This document shows positions 33,221-36,315 of a stretch of 36,315 bases of DNA, piece by piece. The DNA lies in assembly GCA_937924145.1 (NCBI GenBank), contig CALDTJ010000024.1, positions 1 to 36,315 of the forward strand, written 5' to 3'. Positions within the stretch are counted from its first letter, which is position 1. The number at the start of each line of letters is the position of its first letter. Below the pieces are notes generated by a model that did no database searches, was not told the origin of the DNA, and saw only the letters and a program-made list of their open reading frames with translations. A program made the translations under genes and the position numbers. The stretch comes from an uncultured Saprospiraceae bacterium. GTDB taxonomy: Bacteria; Bacteroidota; Bacteroidia; Chitinophagales; Saprospiraceae.

Positions 33221-33905
33221 ATACCCATCGTTGTTTAAATCGTTCTAATTCTTCTCCTTGAATACTTCTATAATAAAAACCAGCAATCACTCCAAAGGCA
33301 AAGCCACCAATATGTGCCCACCAAGCCACACCCGCAGTTTCTGACGTTGCAGGCCCTATCGCCGCCACTCCACTAATCAATTGTTGCACGATCCAAAACC
33401 CCAGAAATAATAATGCAGGGATTTGAAATGATCGAAGTAAAAAGACGACTAATATTTTTATTTTTGAAGTAGGAAACATGATTAAGTAAGCACCCAAAAC
33501 GGCAGCAATAGCACCACTTGCTCCAACGGTTGGAATAGTGCTATCTATATTGAAAAAGATATGAGCTGCGTGGGCTGCCAAGCCTCCTGCGATATAAAAA
33601 ATAACAAAATTTAAATTACCTATTATCTGCTCAATATTATCTGCAAATACCCAAAGGAAAAGCATATTTCCAATTAGGTGCATCCACCCGCCATGTAAAA
33701 ACATACTCGTGAATAAAGTAAATGTATCTTCTCCATTCATAGTCTCCAATGGAATAGATCCATAAGTCAATATAAACTGATCCAAATCACCTGGAGATAA
33801 ACTTGCCTCAAACAAAAAAATCAATACATTCAACCCAATAAAAAGGTAACTAAAAATAGGTTTTGCACCTCCTTGTACTTGATTGTCACCAATAGGAAAT
33901 ATCAT
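33219..33905 (-). CDS. Rhomboid-family intramembrane serine protease
   Basis: This is a 228-residue membrane protein with about six helices. The catalytic serine is S130 in GASGAIAAVLGAY (GxSG motif) and the catalytic histidine is H198 in WWAHIGGFAFG. The HxxxxHxxxN element typical of helix 2 is present as HGGWMHLIGN with N80. The fold and length match bacterial GlpG-like rhomboids without an extra cytosolic domain. It would cleave transmembrane substrates within the inner membrane; no substrate is implied by the neighbours. It converges with lepA and shares the terminator and palindrome pair with it. Confidence 0.93.
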   Translation of the reverse strand: MIFPIGDNQVQGGAKPIFSYLFIGLNVLIFLFEASLSPGDLDQFILTYGSIPLETMNGEDTFTLFTSMFLHGGWMHLIGNMLFLWVFADNIEQIIGNLNFVIFYIAGGLAAHAAHIFFNIDSTIPTVGASGAIAAVLGAYLIMFPTSKIKILVVFLLRSFQIPALLFLGFWIVQQLISGVAAIGPATSETAGVAWWAHIGGFAFGVIAGFYYRSIQGEELERFKQRWV

Positions 33906-33936
33906 CTTAATCTATTTAGAAAATTTAAAATTGGCG

Positions 33937-33966
33937 GGAAGATAATTGAAAAACAGGAAAAACAAT
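33937..33966 (-). promoter_or_regulatory. Weak candidate promoter for the rhomboid gene
   Basis: On the minus strand ATTG is followed after 18 bases by TATCTTCC, a partial match to TAnnTTTG, 31 bases upstream of the ATG. Spacing and -7 box are both imperfect. Confidence 0.25.
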
Positions 33967-34038
33967 TAGAAAACGGGGATTAAAAAGATGATTAGTCAGG
34001 CGATAAAAATAAAATGAGTAGGGAGGGCTTAAAAGAGA

Positions 34039-34070
34039 AAAAGGTGATAACCCAATGGTTACCACCTTTT
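34039..34070 (-). terminator. Terminator after rfbA
   Basis: AAAAGGTGATAACC (34039-34052) pairs with GGTTACCACCTTTT (34057-34070) apart from one mismatch, around the loop CAAT. On the minus strand it ends in a T-rich run about 30 bases past the rfbA stop. Confidence 0.8.
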
Positions 34071-34101
34071 ATGCATCTAAATATTAGTTTATTTTCGTTT
34101 C

Positions 34102-34965
34102 TTATTTCCTTAATAGATTCATTAAATATTGACCGTAGCCACTTTTAATAAATCGTTCTGCTTGTACTTCTAATTGTGCATCATCAATGAATCCCATTTG
34201 ATAAGCGACTTCTTCGATACAGCCAATTTTCAAACCTTGTCTTTCCTCAATTACGTGAATGAACTGTCCAGCTTGCATCAAAGAGGCATGCGTCCCAGTG
34301 TCTAACCATGCAATACCACGATCAAATACACCTACTTGTAACTTACCATCTTCCAAATATTTCTTGTTCACATCCGTAATCTCATATTCTCCTCTAGCAC
34401 TTGGCTTAAGGTTTTTAGCTATATCGACTACTGAATTATTGTAGAAATATAAACCAGGAACTGCGTAATTAGATTTCGGCTTTTCTGGTTTTTCTTCTAT
34501 CGTAATCGCCTTGAATTCTTTATCAAATTCGACTACTCCATATCGTTCAGGGTCGGCTACTTGATAAGCAAAAACAACACCGCCTTCAGGGTCTACACTA
34601 TTCTGCAAAGTCTTTTGTAGACCGTTTCCATAGAAAATGTTATCTCCTAAAATCAAAGCCACACTGTCATCTCCAATGAAATGTTCTCCTAATACAAAGG
34701 CTTGTGCTAGTCCATTAGGAATAGCTTGCTCTTTGTAAGAAAAATTACAACCAATTTGACTACCATCTCCTAATAATTTCCAAAAATTTGGTAAATCTTG
34801 AGGAGTTGAAATAATCAAAATATCCTTTATCCCTGCTGACATTAGCGTCGATAATGGATAATAGATCATTGGCTTATCATATACGGGCATCATTTGCTTA
34901 CTGACCGCCATCGTCAATGGATATAGTCGAGTTCCTAAACCGCCTGCGAGAATAATTCCTTTCAT
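34102..34965 (-). CDS. rfbA: Glucose-1-phosphate thymidylyltransferase
   Basis: The enzyme joins dTTP and glucose-1-phosphate to give dTDP-glucose, the first step of dTDP-rhamnose and related nucleotide-sugar synthesis. The 287-residue length is typical. The nucleotide-binding motif [16 protein letters not shown] (3-18), [17 protein letters not shown], the metal-binding LGDNIFYG, the sugar-site [19 protein letters not shown] and [14 protein letters not shown] are all present. The related rfbB, rfbC and rfbD genes are not next to it, so the end product (rhamnose or another deoxysugar) cannot be told. It is divergent from the LexA-like repressor across a 383-base gap and is a single-gene unit with its own terminator. 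Confidence 0.96.
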   Translation of the reverse strand: MKGIILAGGLGTRLYPLTMAVSKQMMPVYDKPMIYYPLSTLMSAGIKDILIISTPQDLPNFWKLLGDGSQIGCNFSYKEQAIPNGLAQAFVLGEHFIGDDSVALILGDNIFYGNGLQKTLQNSVDPEGGVVFAYQVADPERYGVVEFDKEFKAITIEEKPEKPKSNYAVPGLYFYNNSVVDIAKNLKPSARGEYEITDVNKKYLEDGKLQVGVFDRGIAWLDTGTHASLMQAGQFIHVIEERQGLKIGCIEEVAYQMGFIDDAQLEVQAERFIKSGYGQYLMNLLRK

Positions 34966-35279
34966 ACAAAAAATGTTATCAGCTAATTAAACTGTGATTA
35001 CTAGTTTTAATTTGACGGTCATTTAATTGGCAAATTAAATGCTCCATCCTAGTATTGCCTACATTTTTACTAATTAATGATAGCAATTGTTTCAAGCGGC
35101 AACCTTTCAATTTTCAAAGAAATTATTTGTTTGTTTTATCTTCGAAGTCTTACACTCTAAATCCTCCCACTTATCCTACCATAACAAAACCTACTTCGTA
35201 ACTCCCTAACAGCTAATAATTTATACAAAAAAACAAAACGAGTTAAATAAATTATGTTTAACAACAAAAAAATAAAATC
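34966..35279. other. Divergent intergenic region upstream of rfbA and the S24 repressor
   Basis: AT-rich with no supported gene. CATTTAATT (35020-35028) and AATTAAATG (35033-35041) form a 9-bp dyad 55 bases upstream of the rfbA ATG. A lone TATCTTCG box (35137-35144, plus) has no -33 partner. A minus-strand promoter for rfbA was looked for and not found convincingly. Confidence 0.5.
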
Positions 35280-35312
35280 ATTTGTTTTATTAAATTATTT
35301 GTTTTATATTGC
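35280..35312 (+). promoter_or_regulatory. Promoter with overlapping repeated operator for the S24 repressor gene
   Basis: ATTTGTTTTAT occurs at 35280-35290 and 35297-35307, a 17-base spacing. The first copy contains TTTG at 35281-35284, and 20 bases further lies TATATTGC (35305-35312), a partial -7 box. Repeats overlapping both promoter boxes suggest autorepression by the downstream protein; this is inference. Confidence 0.45.
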
Positions 35313-35348
35313 GACATCTTTTACTTTTTATTACTAAAGAACAGACAA

Positions 35349-36083
35349 ATGATAAGAGACGACAGAATACAACTCAACGAACGTTTTATCAATGTATTCA
35401 AATTATTGGAAGAGCGTGGTGATATAGTCCTTAATGACCGAGGCGGTAAAGGCATGGGGGATTTTGCCAACAAAATCTTAGGTAATAGAGCTTATGGACA
35501 TATTGTTCGTGCTTTCCTAAATCCTAATGATAAAAGAGTTATTGACTACCGTCACGCAAAAACACTTTGTAAAGTGTATGGTGTCAATGAAAACTATTTA
35601 CTGGATGGAAAAGGGACTCCTTTTGGTTTTGATTTACCTAAAAGTAATGCAGATGCTGATTTAGGAAAAGGCATTGGTAATATTCTTTATACTTCTACTA
35701 GTGCTTTTGCAGGTACGGCAGTCGAGGCTGGTAGTTTTGCTAGCGAAGACAATGAATATTTTGCTATTCCTGGTGTCGCAGGCGGTGGCTTAGTTGCTTT
35801 TCCTATTGATGGTAATTCAATGGAGCCTGTTATTCAAGATGGAGACATGGTAATTTGCCGTGAAATCTCTAGCTTGAAAGAAGTTCGAGAGAATGAGATG
35901 TATGCTGTAAAAAGCAATGGTACTCTTTGGATCAAGTATGTACAATTAGTACATGACCATAAAGGTAGAATTGCGAAATTAAAGTTGATTTCTGCTAACT
36001 ATTTGGAATTCGATCCTTTTGAAGAAGAAGTAAACTCTTATACTCGATTATATAAAGTAATTCGTAAGATTAGTGCGGTCTAA
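35349..36083 (+). CDS. S24/LexA-like transcriptional repressor
   Basis: This is a 244-residue regulator. The N-terminal 95 residues are a helical DNA-binding domain of XRE/C1 type (FINVFKLLEERGDIVLND, then FLNPNDKRVIDYRHAKTLCK, VYGVNENYLLDGKGTPFG), and the C-terminal 110 residues are an S24 LexA-like peptidase domain. The catalytic dyad fits S157 in FPIDGNSMEPV and K196 in LWIKYV, 39 residues apart (37 in E. coli LexA). An Ala-Gly bond at A121-G122, 36 residues before the serine, is placed like the LexA self-cleavage site, so RecA-stimulated or spontaneous autocleavage is possible. It is not close enough to call LexA; it could be a stress or element-derived regulator. A MITE-like element begins 19 bases after its stop. 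Confidence 0.88.
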   Translation: MIRDDRIQLNERFINVFKLLEERGDIVLNDRGGKGMGDFANKILGNRAYGHIVRAFLNPNDKRVIDYRHAKTLCKVYGVNENYLLDGKGTPFGFDLPKSNADADLGKGIGNILYTSTSAFAGTAVEAGSFASEDNEYFAIPGVAGGGLVAFPIDGNSMEPVIQDGDMVICREISSLKEVRENEMYAVKSNGTLWIKYVQLVHDHKGRIAKLKLISANYLEFDPFEEEVNSYTRLYKVIRKISAV

Positions 36084-36102
36084 TCCCAAAACTAACACCT
36101 TC

Positions 36103-36240
36103 TGAATTATGGTTCTTAGACAAATACTGTGGACTATCAGCGGGTCACTTCAAGTGCCCCGCTGATTTTAACAAAATTACGGGGGCACTAGAAGTGACCC
36201 CGTAATCCAACCACAGGATTTGTCTAAGAACCTGAATTAT
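36103..36240. mobile_element. MITE-like element, 122 bp with 22-bp terminal inverted repeats and 8-bp direct repeats
   Basis: Terminal inverted repeats at 36111-36132 and 36211-36232 match in 21 of 22 bases (outer end GGTTCTTAGACAAAT). They are flanked immediately by TGAATTAT at 36103-36110 and 36233-36240, which looks like a target-site duplication. Inside are two 31-base hairpins, 36136-36166 and 36176-36206, whose central 19 bases are near-exact inverted copies (GGGTCACTTC core). No coding frame is present, so it would depend on a transposase elsewhere. Confidence 0.7.
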
Positions 36241-36248
36241 TTACAATC

Positions 36249-36314
36249 AAAAAGGTTGTTAATTGTTGATTTATTGGGTTTAATTACTGATAACAGATAA
36301 TTGACAACCTTTTT
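36249..36314. terminator. Possible long-loop terminator at the window edge
   Basis: AAAAAGGTTGTTAATT (36249-36264) pairs with AATTGACAACCTTTTT (36299-36314), a 16-bp stem with one wobble around a 34-base loop, ending in Ts. It would serve the S24 repressor gene, but the window stops here. Confidence 0.5.
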
Positions 36315-36315
36315 T

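Overview
The window looks like chromosomal DNA of a Bacteroidota bacterium, most likely from the Saprospiria/Chitinophagia side of the phylum (this placement is inference). The evidence is low GC, start codons without Shine-Dalgarno sequences, promoter boxes of the Bacteroidota type (TTTG, about 20 bases, TAnnTTTG), type IX secretion (T9SS) C-terminal sorting domains, a TonB-dependent receptor, a PorT-like outer-membrane barrel, and ECF sigma factors. Most genes are ordinary housekeeping or envelope genes. No tRNA, rRNA, CRISPR array, prophage or transposase gene was seen.

Layout. 1-534 is the 3' end of a nuclease-like gene. 753-3099 pairs an ECF sigma factor with a membrane-spanning repeat/beta-barrel protein. 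3365-9154 carries carB (carbamoyl phosphate), lpdA (lipoamide dehydrogenase) and dinB (translesion polymerase). A small rhodanese lies on the other strand at 9359-9661. 10172-12505 is an ABC exporter pair of the NatA/NatB type, converging on polA (12580-15387, minus). 15692-21786 holds two paralogous secreted sulfatases, each fused to a YHYH domain and a T9SS sorting tail, with a small secreted protein between them. Next come an XRE regulator (minus), a second ECF sigma factor, a TonB receptor, two POT peptide transporters (all minus), a periplasmic thioredoxin-like protein, lepA, a rhomboid protease, rfbA and an S24/LexA-like repressor.

How the genes work together. The receptor, the two POT carriers, the sulfatases and the thioredoxin-like protein fit a heterotroph that degrades external sulfated polymers and peptides, but the sequence does not show that they form one pathway. 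The sulfatase locus is the most distinctive protein-coding part.

The most unusual non-coding signal is the density and variety of palindromes between genes. They include a 122-bp MITE-like element with 22-bp terminal inverted repeats and an 8-bp direct duplication at 36103-36240, a four-hairpin array with cores ordered A B A' B' at 9193-9308, a 168-bp imperfect palindrome at 9988-10155, and several dispersed hairpin families that abut stop codons. I see no clear new multi-gene defence or metabolic system.
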